DNA of 64,000 bases from Rubrivivax sp. A210 (GTDB taxonomy: Bacteria > Pseudomonadota > Gammaproteobacteria > Burkholderiales > Burkholderiaceae_C): the NCBI RefSeq assembly GCF_904426505.1, contig NZ_CAJGBN010000071.1, positions 62,001 through 126,000 on the forward strand, in the 5' to 3' direction. Positions within the stretch are counted from its first letter, which is position 1. Every line of letters starts with the position of its first letter. Positions 15,820 to 25,049 of this stretch are shown piece by piece. The notes under the pieces are model-generated. The model worked only from the letters and a program-made list of their open reading frames with translations. It did no database searches and was not told where the DNA came from. Made by a program: the position numbers and the translations under genes.

Positions 15820-18800
15820 GCCGCCTGCTTCACCGCGCCGGCGCGCCAGCGCTCCATCAGGGCGTTCCACTTGGTGCGCGCCGCGGCGAGGTGGTGCTCC
15901 TTGACGTGGCCGTAACCGCGGATCTCTTCAGGGATGCGCGCGATCTCGGCCGCCAGCGCGCGGTTGTCGACTTGCAGCGCCGGCAGCAGGCCTTCGATGC
16001 AGGCGCGGTATTCCTCGATGAGCGCGCGCTCCATGCGGCGCTCGGCGCTGCGGCCGAAGATGTCCAGCGGGCCGCCGCGCAGGCCCTTCATGCGCGCCAG
16101 CAGGGTGAAGGCGCTGCGCATCCAGGGCCCGTAGGCCTGCTTGAGGCCGTGGCCCTGGGCGTCCTTCTTCGCGGTGGCCGGCGGCGCGAGGTGGTGGACG
16201 AGCTTGTAGTCGCCCTCGAACAGGGCCGCGATCTTGTCGGTGAAGGCGGCGTCGGTGTGCAGGCGCGCGACCTCGTACTCGTCCTTGTAGGCCATCAGCT
16301 TGAAGAGGCCGCGCGCCACCGCATCGCTCAAGGCGCCGGCACTGCCGCAGGCGCGCGCCTCGGCCGCGCGCACCTGCTCGACCGTGGCCTGGTAGCGCGC
16401 CGCATAGGCCGCGTCCTGGTAGGCAGTGAGAAAGGCGACGCGGCTGGCGATGGTTTCGTCCAGGCCCGGTCGGCGCACGAACTGGATCACGTTCTGCGCC
16501 TTGAACAGGGCCTGCACGGCGGCCAGGTCATGGGCGCAGCGCCGGCCCCATTCGAAGGCGGCCTTGTTGTTCTCGGCCTGCACGCCGTTGAGCTCGATGG
16601 CGCGCATCAGCGCCGCCCGCGACAGCGGCAGCCGGCCCTGCTGCCAGGCATAGCCCAGCATCAGCGGGTTGGTGTAGATGCTGTCGCCCAGCATGGCCTG
16701 CGCCACCTGCTCGGCGTCGAAAGCACCGACCAGCGCATCGCCCACGCTGGCGCGGATGGCGGCCTCGCAGTTGCCGCCCGGCGCCACCCAGTCGGGGTTC
16801 TTCACGAAGGCCGCGGTCGGCGTGCCGTGGGTGTTGAGGGCGACGAAGGTGCGGCCCTGCTGCATCACCGTGAGCGTGTACTTCATGGCACCCACGATGC
16901 CGTCGCAGGCGATCACCAGATCGGCCTGGGCGGTGTCGACCTTGGTGGTGTGGATGGCCTCGGGCCGGTTGGCGATCTGGATATGGCTCCAGGTGGCGCC
17001 GCCCTTCTGCGCCAGGCCCCCGGCGTCCTGCGTGACCACGCCCTTGCCTTCGAGATGGGCCGCCATGCCCAGCAGCGAGCCTATGGTGATGACGCCGGTG
17101 CCGCCGACGCCGCCGACGACGATGCCCCAGGCAGTTTCTGCAACCGGGATCACCGGCTCGGGCAGCGGCGGCAGCGCCGCGAGGTCGCCGCGCTGCTCTT
17201 TCCTGGGCTTCTTCAGCTGCCCGCCCTCGACGGTGACGAAGCTGGGGCAGAAGCCCTTGACGCAGGAGAAATCCTTGTTGCAGCTGTTCTGGTTGATGCG
17301 CCGCTTGCGCCCGAACTCGGTCTCCACCGGCTCGATGCTGAGGCAGTTGCTCTGCACGCTGCAGTCGCCGCAGCCCTCGCACACCAGTTCGTTGATGACG
17401 ACGCGCTTTTCCGGGTCGGCCAGCTTGCCGCGCTTGCGGCGACGGCGTTTCTCGGTGGCACAGGTCTGGTCGTAGATGATGACCGTGGCGCCCGTCAGCT
17501 CGCGGAACTGGCGCTGGAGGGCGTCCAGCTCGTCGCGGTGGTGCACGGTGACGCCACTCTCAAGCGCCACGCCTTTGTACTTCTCGGGCTGGTCGCTCAC
17601 GATCACCAGCTTCTTCACGCCCTCGGCGAGCAGGCTCTTGTGGATCTGGATGACGCTGTGGCCTTCGGGCCGCTCGCCGACCTGCTGGCCGCCGGTCATT
17701 GCCACGGCGTCGTTGTAGAGCAGCTTGTAGGTGATGTTGACGCCGGCCGCAATGCTCTGGCGGATGGCGAGGATGCCGCTGTGGAAGTAGGTGCCGTCGC
17801 CCAGGTTGGCGAAGACATGGGCGGCCTTGGTGAACGGCGCCTGGCCGACCCAGGCCACGCCCTCGCCGCCCATCTGGCTGAAGGTGTTGGTGCTGCGGTC
17901 CATCCACACGCTCATGTAGTGGCAGCCGATGCCGGCCAGCGCCCGGCTGCCCTCGGGCACGCGGGTGCTGGTGTTGTGCGGGCAGCCGCTGCAGAACCAG
18001 GGCGCGCGGTCGCCGGTGTCCACCTTCAGCGCCGCCAGCTGGGCCTCGCGGGCGGCGACGACGGCCAGGCGCGTGTCCATGCGGCGCACGATGTCGGCCG
18101 AGACGCCCAGCTTCTTCAGCCGCTTGGCGATGGCCTTGGCGATCAGGGCCGGCGTGAGATCGGCCTTGGCGCGCAGCAGCCAGCTGTCGCTGGGGTTGGG
18201 CCGGCTCCACTCACCGCCGCTGCCGCTTTCGGGCTCGTCGAACTTGCCCAGCACGTTGGGGCGCACATCAGGGCGCCAGTTGTACAGCTCTTCCTTGAGC
18301 TGGTATTCGATGACCTGGCGCTTCTCCTCGACCACCAGGATCTCCTGCAGCCCCTGTGCAAAGTCACGCGTGATGGTGGCTTCCAGCGGCCACACCACGT
18401 TCACCTTGTGCAGGCGCAGGCCGATGGCGCGACAGGTGTCGTCATCGAGGCCGAGGTCGGCCAGGGCCTGGCGGGTGTCGTTGAAGGCCTTGCCGCTGGC
18501 GATGATGCCGAAGCGATCATTCGGCCCGGCGATGACGTTGTGGTTGAGCCTGTTGGCGCGCACATAGGCCAGGGCTGCGTACCACTTGTAGTCCATCAGC
18601 CGCGCCTCCTGCTCCAGCGGCGCATCGGGCCAGCGGATGTGCAGGCCGCCGGGCGGCATCGCGAAATCCTCGGGCAGCACGATGCGCACGCGGTCGGCGT
18701 CGACGGCGACGCTGGCGCTGGACTCCACCACCTCCTGGATGGTCTTCATGCCGCTCCACACGCCCGAGAAGCGGCTCATCGCAAAGGCGTGCAGGCCCAT

Positions 18801-19376
18801 GTCAAGGATGTCCTGCACGCTGCTCGGAAAGAAGACCGGCAGGCCGCAGGCCTTGAAGATGTGGTCGCTTTGGTGGGCCGCGGTGCTGCTCTTGGCGACA
18901 TGGTCGTCGCCGGCGATGGCGATGACGCCGCCGTGGCGGCTGGTGCCGGCCATGTTGGCGTGCTTGAAGACATCGCTGCAGCGGTCCACGCCCGGACCCT
19001 TGCCGTACCAGATGCCGAACACGCCGTCGACCGTCTTCTCCTGCGGATAGAGCGCGAGCTGCTGCGTGCCCCAGACCGCGGTGGCGGCCAGTTCCTCGTT
19101 GACGCCGGGCTGGAAGACGATGCGGTTCTCTTCCAAATGCTTCTTGGCCGCCCACAACGCCTGGTCATAGGTGCCCAGCGGGCTGCCGCGGTAGCCGCTG
19201 ATGAAGCCGGCGGTATCCAGCCCGGCGCGCGCATCGCGCTGGCGCTGCAGCATGGGCAGGCGCACGAGGGCCTGCACGCCGCTCATGAAGGCGCGGCCCG
19301 AGGCGAGGCCGTACTTGTCGTCGAGGCTGATGGTTTCGAGCGCCTTGCGGATCGACTCGGGCAGGGGGGCATTCAT
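15816..19376 (-). CDS. indolepyruvate ferredoxin oxidoreductase (fused IorA-IorB)
   Basis: 1186 residues. Oxidatively decarboxylates aryl-pyruvates or related 2-oxo acids to acyl-CoA. Order: pyrimidine-binding TPP half (SGYRGSPLGTYD near the N-terminus), TPP/Mg half (GDGTYFHSGILAIRQS, LLYNDAVAMTGGQ), a 4Fe-4S segment (CEGCGDCSVQSNC, NSCNKDFSCVKGFCPSF), then the IorB-like gamma domain (GVGGTGVITIGSLLGMAA) and a C-terminal DUF6537-like region. This fused form is common in aerobic Proteobacteria. Divergent from an Lrp-type regulator gene, which likely controls it. Confidence 0.92.
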   Translation of the reverse strand: MNAPLPESIRKALETISLDDKYGLASGRAFMSGVQALVRLPMLQRQRDARAGLDTAGFISGYRGSPLGTYDQALWAAKKHLEENRIVFQPGVNEELAATAVWGTQQLALYPQEKTVDGVFGIWYGKGPGVDRCSDVFKHANMAGTSRHGGVIAIAGDDHVAKSSTAAHQSDHIFKACGLPVFFPSSVQDILDMGLHAFAMSRFSGVWSGMKTIQEVVESSASVAVDADRVRIVLPEDFAMPPGGLHIRWPDAPLEQEARLMDYKWYAALAYVRANRLNHNVIAGPNDRFGIIASGKAFNDTRQALADLGLDDDTCRAIGLRLHKVNVVWPLEATITRDFAQGLQEILVVEEKRQVIEYQLKEELYNWRPDVRPNVLGKFDEPESGSGGEWSRPNPSDSWLLRAKADLTPALIAKAIAKRLKKLGVSADIVRRMDTRLAVVAAREAQLAALKVDTGDRAPWFCSGCPHNTSTRVPEGSRALAGIGCHYMSVWMDRSTNTFSQMGGEGVAWVGQAPFTKAAHVFANLGDGTYFHSGILAIRQSIAAGVNITYKLLYNDAVAMTGGQQVGERPEGHSVIQIHKSLLAEGVKKLVIVSDQPEKYKGVALESGVTVHHRDELDALQRQFRELTGATVIIYDQTCATEKRRRRKRGKLADPEKRVVINELVCEGCGDCSVQSNCLSIEPVETEFGRKRRINQNSCNKDFSCVKGFCPSFVTVEGGQLKKPRKEQRGDLAALPPLPEPVIPVAETAWGIVVGGVGGTGVITIGSLLGMAAHLEGKGVVTQDAGGLAQKGGATWSHIQIANRPEAIHTTKVDTAQADLVIACDGIVGAMKYTLTVMQQGRTFVALNTHGTPTAAFVKNPDWVAPGGNCEAAIRASVGDALVGAFDAEQVAQAMLGDSIYTNPLMLGYAWQQGRLPLSRAALMRAIELNGVQAENNKAAFEWGRRCAHDLAAVQALFKAQNVIQFVRRPGLDETIASRVAFLTAYQDAAYAARYQATVEQVRAAEARACGSAGALSDAVARGLFKLMAYKDEYEVARLHTDAAFTDKIAALFEGDYKLVHHLAPPATAKKDAQGHGLKQAYGPWMRSAFTLLARMKGLRGGPLDIFGRSAERRMERALIEEYRACIEGLLPALQVDNRALAAEIARIPEEIRGYGHVKEHHLAAARTKWNALMERWRAGAVKQAA

Positions 19377-19515
19377 GGCGGCGACTCCTGGCTGGGCCCG
19401 GCGGCGAAGAAGGGCAGTTTAGGGAATCGGGCGGCATATGTCTTTTCCTTCGATGCCCTGAATCCAGGCCATGGCGCAAGCTTCTTGCGCCAAAATTAAG
19501 AAAAAGGAGATGATC

Positions 19516-20079
19516 ATGCCCAGAAGACCTGAATTGGGGAAAACCAGATCACCACCGCCTGCCGCGGCCACACCCCTTGTGCCCGCCACACCTGCCGCTC
19601 CCACGCTCGACCGCTACGACATCGCCATCCTGCGCGAGCTGCAGGCCGACGCCCGCCTGTCCAATGCCGAGTTGGCGGCGCGCATCGGCCTTTCGGCCGC
19701 GCCCACCTGGCGCCGCGTGCGGCAGCTCGAAGACCAGGGCTTCATCACCGGCTACCGCGCCGAACTCGACCGCCGCCGCATCGGCCTGGGCGTGCTGGCC
19801 TTCGTGCGCGTGGACGCCGAACGCAACAACGCCGAGGCCACCGCCGCGCTGGAGGCCGCCATCCGCGCCCGCCCCGAGGTTGTGGCCTGCCACTACATCA
19901 GCGGCGCCGGCACCTTCGAGCTGCATGTGGTGGCCACCGATCTGGACGCCTTCTCGCGCCTGGCGATGGAGGTGCTGTTCAAGCTGCCCAATGTGAAGGA
20001 CTTGCACACCAGCTTTTCGCTGGGCGAGGTCAAGGCCGGCGCGGCGCTGCCGCTGGGCCATCTGGGCGCCGGCTGCTGA
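19516..20079 (+). CDS. Lrp/AsnC-family regulator
   Basis: 187 residues. Of two in-frame ATGs, the second (19516) is preferred because AAGGAG lies six bases before it, while it abuts the first. A Pro/Ala-rich leader (about 1-30) precedes the helix-turn-helix (YDIAILRELQADARLSNAELAARIGLS) and the RAM ligand domain. Divergent from indolepyruvate oxidoreductase with a 139-base shared promoter gap, so a local regulator responding to an amino acid is the natural reading. Confidence 0.88.
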   Translation: MPRRPELGKTRSPPPAAATPLVPATPAAPTLDRYDIAILRELQADARLSNAELAARIGLSAAPTWRRVRQLEDQGFITGYRAELDRRRIGLGVLAFVRVDAERNNAEATAALEAAIRARPEVVACHYISGAGTFELHVVATDLDAFSRLAMEVLFKLPNVKDLHTSFSLGEVKAGAALPLGHLGAGC

Positions 20080-20137
20080 TGCGATGGCGCCGGTGCTACG
20101 CTCGCGCCTCGCCGCAACCCAGCCCCTGCCGTAACCG

Positions 20138-21235
20138 ATGAGCCGCCTGCTCGACGCCCTGCTCACCACCGATCCGGTGCAGCGTGCGCGGCTTTCGCAG
20201 GCCGGGCTGGCGATGCTGCTGCTGACGGCCGGTGTGGCCGCCATGCACTACTACGTGTGGATAGGCCAGGCCAAGGCGGCAGCCGTGAACCTCTGGTCGG
20301 CCGCCACGTTGGCCGGCATGGCGATCTTCTTCGTGCTCATCCGCAGCGGCGTCTCGCGGCGCTGGCACGAGCCCTCGCTGACCGTGCCGCAGATGGTGTT
20401 CGCGCTCACCAGCGGCGCCATCGCCTACGCCCTGGTGGGCGCCGGCCGCGGCGCCGTCTTCCCCATCGTGATGGTGATCCTGATGTTCGGCATGTTCTCG
20501 GCCTCGCCGCGCGAGATGCGCTGGATCAGCCTCTACGCCGTGGCCCTCTTCGGCGCCACCATGCTGACGAAATCGCTGCGCGACCCGGCGGCCTATCCGC
20601 CGGCGCTGGAGCTGGGCCACTTCCTGCTCGTCGCCACCATGATGCCTGCGGTGTCGGTGCTGGCCGGGCGCTTGTCGCGCCTGCGCCACCGCTCGCGCAT
20701 GCAGCGCGCCGAACTGGCCCAGGCGCTATCGCGGCTGCGCGAACACACCACGCGCGACGAGCTCACCGGCCTCGTCAACCGCCGCCACATGCAGGTGGTG
20801 ATGGAGCAGGAACACCAGCGCTGCGTGCGCTCGGGCCAGACCTTCTGCATCGCCGTGCTCGACATCGACCGCTTCAAGCCGGTCAACGAGCGCCACGGCT
20901 ATGCCGTCGGCGATGCCGTGATCCGCGCCGTCGCGCAGGAAGCGCTGCGCCATGTGCGCGCCTCCGACGTGCTGGCGCGCTGGGGCGGCGAGGAATTCGT
21001 GCTGCTGATGTCGGACACGCGGGCGGCGCTGGCGCGCGGCGGCCTGGAGCGCCTGCACCAGCGCGTGGGCGCGCTGCGCATCCTGCACGGTGACGAGGCC
21101 CTGGGCGTGACGCTCTCGGGCGGCCTGGCCGAGCACCACGCCGGCGAGAACGTGATGCAGACCCTGGAGCGCGCCCAGCAGGCGCTGATCGAGGCCAAGA
21201 CCCACGGCCGCGACCGCGTCGTCGCCGCGGTATGA
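20138..21235 (+). CDS. membrane diguanylate cyclase (GGDEF)
   Basis: 365 residues. About six hydrophobic segments (residues 25-185) precede a GGDEF domain. The active site is intact (GGEEF), and an RASD inhibitory I-site lies five residues before it, so the enzyme should make cyclic di-GMP with product feedback. No EAL domain. The membrane part is of the MASE type in outline but not a subtype I can name. Confidence 0.92.
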   Translation: MSRLLDALLTTDPVQRARLSQAGLAMLLLTAGVAAMHYYVWIGQAKAAAVNLWSAATLAGMAIFFVLIRSGVSRRWHEPSLTVPQMVFALTSGAIAYALVGAGRGAVFPIVMVILMFGMFSASPREMRWISLYAVALFGATMLTKSLRDPAAYPPALELGHFLLVATMMPAVSVLAGRLSRLRHRSRMQRAELAQALSRLREHTTRDELTGLVNRRHMQVVMEQEHQRCVRSGQTFCIAVLDIDRFKPVNERHGYAVGDAVIRAVAQEALRHVRASDVLARWGGEEFVLLMSDTRAALARGGLERLHQRVGALRILHGDEALGVTLSGGLAEHHAGENVMQTLERAQQALIEAKTHGRDRVVAAV

Positions 21236-21253
21236 GATGAGGGCCGAACCGCG

Positions 21254-21358
21254 ATGATCCTGCTGATCCTCGAAGCCCTGCTGGCCCTGGCCATCCTCGT
21301 CTTCATCGTCTGGTGGACGATGTTCTCGGGTAGACGCAAGGAAGGCAAGGACGACTAG
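21254..21358 (+). CDS. 34-residue single-span membrane protein
   Basis: A short ORF 18 bases after the GGDEF gene: MILLILEALLALAILVFIV, then WWTMFSGRRKEGKDD. One membrane helix followed by a basic/acidic tail is typical of genuine small membrane proteins. Its stop overlaps by four bases the stop of the convergent recombinase-like gene. There is no strong ribosome site. Confidence 0.55.
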   Translation: MILLILEALLALAILVFIVWWTMFSGRRKEGKDD

Positions 21359-23358
21359 GAAGCCTCCCGCGGCGGCCGCAAAAAAGAGCCGGGCTCGCGC
21401 CGCAGCCGCCGCCACAGCGCCGCGGTGATGCGGTCGCGGTCGTGCAGGCGCACGCCGCGCGAGCGCAGGGCGACGCGGAAGGCGAGCCAGAAGCTCACCG
21501 TCAGGTTGAGCACGCCGGTGGCGGCGATGCCGGCCACGCACCACCAGAACGCCGGCTCGGCCAGCAGCTGCCAGCCCAGGGCGCCGAGCGCGGCGCCGAG
21601 CTGGCCGGTGGACAGCGTGACGTGGCGCACCTCGATGGGCAGGCCGACGAAGCCCAGCAGCGCCGGCATCAGGCCCAGCATCAGGCCCAGCGACACATTG
21701 GCGGCCACGCCCGAGACGTTCTGCCGCCACCAAGCCGACCAGCGCCGCGCCCGCGCCGCGCCCAGGCGGGCCACGATGCGCGGGTTCCAGGCCAGGGCGC
21801 TGTCGAGGCGGTGGAAGACGAACCAGTTCTCGGCCCAGCCGGCGATCAGCGAGCTGGCAAAGAGCAGCACGCCGGTAAAGGCGGCATAGAGCGCCGTCGG
21901 CCCCAGCAGCGTGAGGCTGTGCAGCACGTAATGCGCATCCTTCTCACCCACCAGCGGCACGCCGAAGGCCGCTACCGCCACCAGCTGCACCGCCAGCACC
22001 AGCGGCCCGCACAGCAGCAGATTGCCGACGATGCCGGCCATCTGCGAGCGGATCAGCTGCGCCACGCGGTCGACGAAGGCCTCGATCTCGGCGTCGCCGG
22101 CCTCGCTGCCCACCGGCAGCGAGGCGGCCATGGCCGGCGCCGTCATCGCCGGCTGCTTGGTCGCCACCGTCCAGTGCAGCAGCATCACGACGACGAAGCT
22201 GGCGGCGTAGTTGGCGCCCGACCAGAAGCCGGTCCAGAAGGCCGACAGGCCGATGGCAGCGATGGCGAACTTGGCAAAAGTGGTGCCGGCGATGACGGCG
22301 CCGCCGCCGGCGGCGCGGCGCAGCATGTCGCGGTACTCGTCGCGGCTGCGCGTGATGTAGTGCTCGCCGGTCTCGGCGCTGCGTTCGGCCACCTGACGGG
22401 CCAGCAGCGAGTAGTGGCGGGCCAGCAGCGCGCGCAGGCCGCTCTGCTCGGCCAGCGCGCGCAGCAGCTCCAGCCACAGGCGCCGGCCCTCGTCCACCGG
22501 GTCGGGCGCGAGCACGCAGTTGACCAGCTGCTCGATGCGCAGAGTGCGCCCCTGCAACTGGTCGAGGTCGAACACGATGTTGACCGAGACGCCGTACTGC
22601 TCGAGGTGCGGCATCACGCTGGCGGCGGCGCGGCGGCAGCGGTCGAGCAGGGCGCGCAGGTAGGCGGCGGCCTGCAGCGCGTCAGCCGCGCGGCCTTCGG
22701 TGAGCGCGGTGCGCAGCGCGTCGGCGGCGTGGCTGAGCTGGCGGAAGGGCTCGTCGCGCAGCAGCGCCGGCTCCATGCGCAGGCGCAGCGCCGGCGCATA
22801 GCCGGCCGCCTGCACCGTGCTGACGAGGATGGTGATGGCGTCGAGCAGCGCCCCCTGCACGAAGGCCGGCCCGGGCCCGAGCAGGCGCGCCGCCTGGTCC
22901 AGCGTGGCGCGGTCCAGCGCCTCGACCCAGGCCGCGTCGCCGGGCTCGAAAAGCAGGCGGAACAGCGCTGCCAGGTCCATGGTGTCGGGCGTGCCCGGCA
23001 GCAGCCGCGCCTGGATGCGGCGCAGCAGCTCACTGCCGAAGGAGCGGCGAGCGCCGAAGCCGAAATCAGCCAGCAGCGCGGCGGCGTCGATCTCGGCCCA
23101 GAAGGCCCGGGCGACGCCTCGCACGCGCTCACCCAGCTCTTGCTGGCGCTCGAGCTGATTGAGCAGGTGGCGCAGCCGCGTGGCCGGCAGCGGCGTGCGC
23201 TGCGGCTCGGCTTGAGCGGTCGCTGCGGCCGGCAGGGCCGACTGCGGCGCGTGGCGCAGCCATTCCATCAAGCGCACCAGCCACAGGTGGCGCTCGGGCG
23301 GCGGCGCCTTGGGGTCGGCGGCATTGGCCAGTGCGGTGAGATCCCAGCCGGCCGCCAT
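21355..23358 (-). CDS. SpecificRecomb (Gcr-type) family membrane protein
   Basis: 667 residues. Annotated in databases as a site-specific recombinase through the gonococcal gcr literature, but the sequence shows several membrane segments in the second half (AGTTFAKFAIAAIGLSAFWTG, VVVMLLHWTV, LLLCGPLVLAVQLVAVAAFG, LLFASSLIAG) and no tyrosine or serine recombinase catalytic motif. An inner-membrane role is more plausible. It lies 14 bases downstream of apaG. Confidence 0.75.
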   Translation of the reverse strand: MAAGWDLTALANAADPKAPPPERHLWLVRLMEWLRHAPQSALPAAATAQAEPQRTPLPATRLRHLLNQLERQQELGERVRGVARAFWAEIDAAALLADFGFGARRSFGSELLRRIQARLLPGTPDTMDLAALFRLLFEPGDAAWVEALDRATLDQAARLLGPGPAFVQGALLDAITILVSTVQAAGYAPALRLRMEPALLRDEPFRQLSHAADALRTALTEGRAADALQAAAYLRALLDRCRRAAASVMPHLEQYGVSVNIVFDLDQLQGRTLRIEQLVNCVLAPDPVDEGRRLWLELLRALAEQSGLRALLARHYSLLARQVAERSAETGEHYITRSRDEYRDMLRRAAGGGAVIAGTTFAKFAIAAIGLSAFWTGFWSGANYAASFVVVMLLHWTVATKQPAMTAPAMAASLPVGSEAGDAEIEAFVDRVAQLIRSQMAGIVGNLLLCGPLVLAVQLVAVAAFGVPLVGEKDAHYVLHSLTLLGPTALYAAFTGVLLFASSLIAGWAENWFVFHRLDSALAWNPRIVARLGAARARRWSAWWRQNVSGVAANVSLGLMLGLMPALLGFVGLPIEVRHVTLSTGQLGAALGALGWQLLAEPAFWWCVAGIAATGVLNLTVSFWLAFRVALRSRGVRLHDRDRITAALWRRLRREPGSFLRPPREAS

Positions 23359-23372
23359 CTTCGTTCAGTGAA

Positions 23373-23747
23373 TCAGTGAAGAGCGCCGGGGAAGACCAGC
23401 GCGAACTCGGCCACCGGGGCGTCGAAGGGCCACGCCTCCTCGGTCATGCAGAAGTAGGTGCCGCGCATGGCGCCGTGGGGCGTGGCAATGCGCGTCCAGC
23501 TCGTGTACTCGAAGTTGTCGCCCGGCTTGAGCAGGGGCTGGTGGCCCACCACGGCCAGGCCGCGCACGTCTTCGACATGGCCGTTGGCATCGGTGACAAC
23601 CCAGTGCCGCGCCACCAGCTGAGCCGCGATGTCGCCGGTGTTGCGTATGGTCACCGTGTAGGAAAAGGCATAGGGGCCCTCGGGTGGGTGCGACTGCTCG
23701 GGCAGGTACTGCACGCGCACGCTGCAGCTGAATTCGGGCTTGGCCAT
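23373..23747 (-). CDS. apaG: ApaG protein
   Basis: 124 residues from the ATG opening MAKPEFSCSVRVQYLPEQS; an ATG three codons upstream (23756) is also possible. The ApaG/FnIII-like fold markers are present (YTVTIRNTGDIAAQLVARHW, VVGHQPLLKPGDNFEYTS, MRGTYFCMTEEAW). Mutants in enterobacteria show altered cobalt resistance and Ap4A levels; the biochemical function is unsettled. Divergent from rpe, with only 49 bases between start codons. Confidence 0.93.
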   Translation of the reverse strand: MAKPEFSCSVRVQYLPEQSHPPEGPYAFSYTVTIRNTGDIAAQLVARHWVVTDANGHVEDVRGLAVVGHQPLLKPGDNFEYTSWTRIATPHGAMRGTYFCMTEEAWPFDAPVAEFALVFPGALH

Positions 23748-23754
23748 ATGGTTC

Positions 23755-23790
23755 ATTCTAGGAGGGCGGCCTCTAGGGCCCTCCTAGAAT
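23755..23790. promoter_or_regulatory. perfect palindrome between apaG and rpe, twin TAGAAT boxes
   Basis: Arms ATTCTAGGAGGGC and GCCCTCCTAGAAT (13 bp, perfect) around a 10-base centre. Each outer end reads TAGAAT outward, a good -10 box, placed so that transcription would begin at or next to the ATG of each gene. It could be paired divergent promoters giving leaderless mRNAs, or an operator. No convincing -35 box was found. Confidence 0.5.
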
Positions 23791-23796
23791 GGGGCC

Positions 23797-24459
23797 ATGA
23801 AGACCTACCGCATCGCGCCCAGCCTGCTTTCGGCCGACTTTGCCCGCCTGGGCGAGGAGTTGCGCGACGTCATCGCCGCCGGTGCCGACTGGATTCATTT
23901 CGACGTGATGGACAACCATTACGTGCCCAACCTGACCTTCGGGCCCATGGTCTGCCAGGCGCTGCGCAAGCACAGCAGCGTGCCCATCGACGTGCATCTG
24001 ATGGTGCAGCCGGTGGACGCGCTGGCCCTGGCCTTTGCCAAGGCCGGGGCCGACCTGGTGAGCTTCCACCCCGACGCCAGCGCCCACGTCGACCGCACCC
24101 TGCAGCTCATCAAGGGTGAAGGCAAGCAGGCCGGGCTGGTGTTCAACCCGGCCGAGCCGCTGGATGTGCTGGAATGGGTGATCGACAAGGTCGACCTGGT
24201 GCTCATCATGAGCGTCAACCCCGGCTTCGGCGGCCAGAGCTTCATCGACAGCGCGCTGCGCAAGATAGAAAGGGCGCGCAAGCTGATTGACGCCAGCGGG
24301 CGCGACATCCGGCTCGAGGTCGACGGCGGCATCAAGATCGACAACATCCGCCGCGTCGCCGACGCCGGCGCCGACACGTTCGTCGCCGGCAGCGCCATCT
24401 TCGGCCAGCCCGACTACCGCGCCGTCATAGCCGCGATGCGGGCGCAGCTCGCCGCCTGA
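23797..24459 (+). CDS. rpe: ribulose-phosphate 3-epimerase
   Basis: 220 residues, full length. Interconverts D-ribulose 5-phosphate and D-xylulose 5-phosphate in the pentose phosphate and Calvin cycles. TIM-barrel signatures are intact: [57 protein letters not shown]. The metal-binding His/Asp set is present. No Calvin-cycle gene is adjacent, so the housekeeping role is assumed. Confidence 0.97.
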   Translation: MKTYRIAPSLLSADFARLGEELRDVIAAGADWIHFDVMDNHYVPNLTFGPMVCQALRKHSSVPIDVHLMVQPVDALALAFAKAGADLVSFHPDASAHVDRTLQLIKGEGKQAGLVFNPAEPLDVLEWVIDKVDLVLIMSVNPGFGGQSFIDSALRKIERARKLIDASGRDIRLEVDGGIKIDNIRRVADAGADTFVAGSAIFGQPDYRAVIAAMRAQLAA

Positions 24460-24466
24460 GCGGCAT

Positions 24467-24901
24467 TCAGAGGCGGTCAATGCGCCGCGCCAACACCACC
24501 GACGTGGTGGTCCTGAGCACGCCGTCGATGGCGCCGATCTCGTCGAGCAGCGCGTCCAGCCGCGCCGGCGATTCCGCGCGCAGCAACGCCAGGTAGTCGA
24601 ACTCACCGCTCACCGAGCAGAGCTGGCGCAGCTCGGGTATCGCCGCCAGGCGCTGCGTGACCAGGCGCGCCGCCTTGGGCTCGGTGGCGATACCGACATA
24701 GGCCTCGACGCCGCGCTCGCCCTCGTCCTGGCCCAGGCGCACGGTGTAGCCGACGATCACCGACTGCTTCTCCAGCCGCGCCAGCCGTGCCAGCACGGTG
24801 GTGCGCGCCACGCCCAGGCGGCGCGCCAGATCGGCGGTGCTGCTGCGGGCGTCAGCCTGCAGCAGTGCGATCAGGCGGCGGTCCAAAGTGTCCAGCGTCA
24901 T
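24467..24901 (-). CDS. Lrp/AsnC-family regulator
   Basis: 144 residues of standard length. Helix-turn-helix (LDRRLIALLQADARSSTADLARRLGVA, TTVLARLARLE) and RAM domain (VSGEFDYLALLRAESPARLDALLDEIG). It is convergent with rpe (seven bases between stops) and divergent from the AP2-like gene. The saccharopine-dehydrogenase-like gene nearby suggests a lysine or other amino acid target, but that is speculative. Confidence 0.9.
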   Translation of the reverse strand: MTLDTLDRRLIALLQADARSSTADLARRLGVARTTVLARLARLEKQSVIVGYTVRLGQDEGERGVEAYVGIATEPKAARLVTQRLAAIPELRQLCSVSGEFDYLALLRAESPARLDALLDEIGAIDGVLRTTTSVVLARRIDRL

Positions 24902-24979
24902 GCCATATTGCCCAGTCGGAGCGGTTTCGATACCCCCGACGGCGCGAGGGTGGGGGGCAGTCCTACAGTCGAACTACAC

Positions 24980-24995
24980 GGTGTCGATAGACACC
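24980..24995. promoter_or_regulatory. inverted repeat GGTGTC-GATA-GACACC
   Basis: A perfect 6-bp inverted repeat in the 148-base gap between the divergent lrp and AP2-like genes. The size and place fit an operator. It is too short and lacks a T-run, so it is unlikely to be a terminator. Confidence 0.4.
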
Positions 24996-25049
24996 CCAAG
25001 AATAGAAGAGGTAGCAGGGAGAAACGTCTACCGAGGCTCGGCTCCTGCG

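Noticed and set aside
15891-19499. 1202-residue plus-strand open frame opposite indolepyruvate oxidoreductase
   Set aside because: Mirror frame without domains; the opposite strand carries TPP and Fe-S motifs.
24798-25049. Upstream extension of the AP2-like ORF
   Set aside because: The extension overlaps the Lrp gene on the other strand and lacks family similarity; the ATG at 25050 is better placed.
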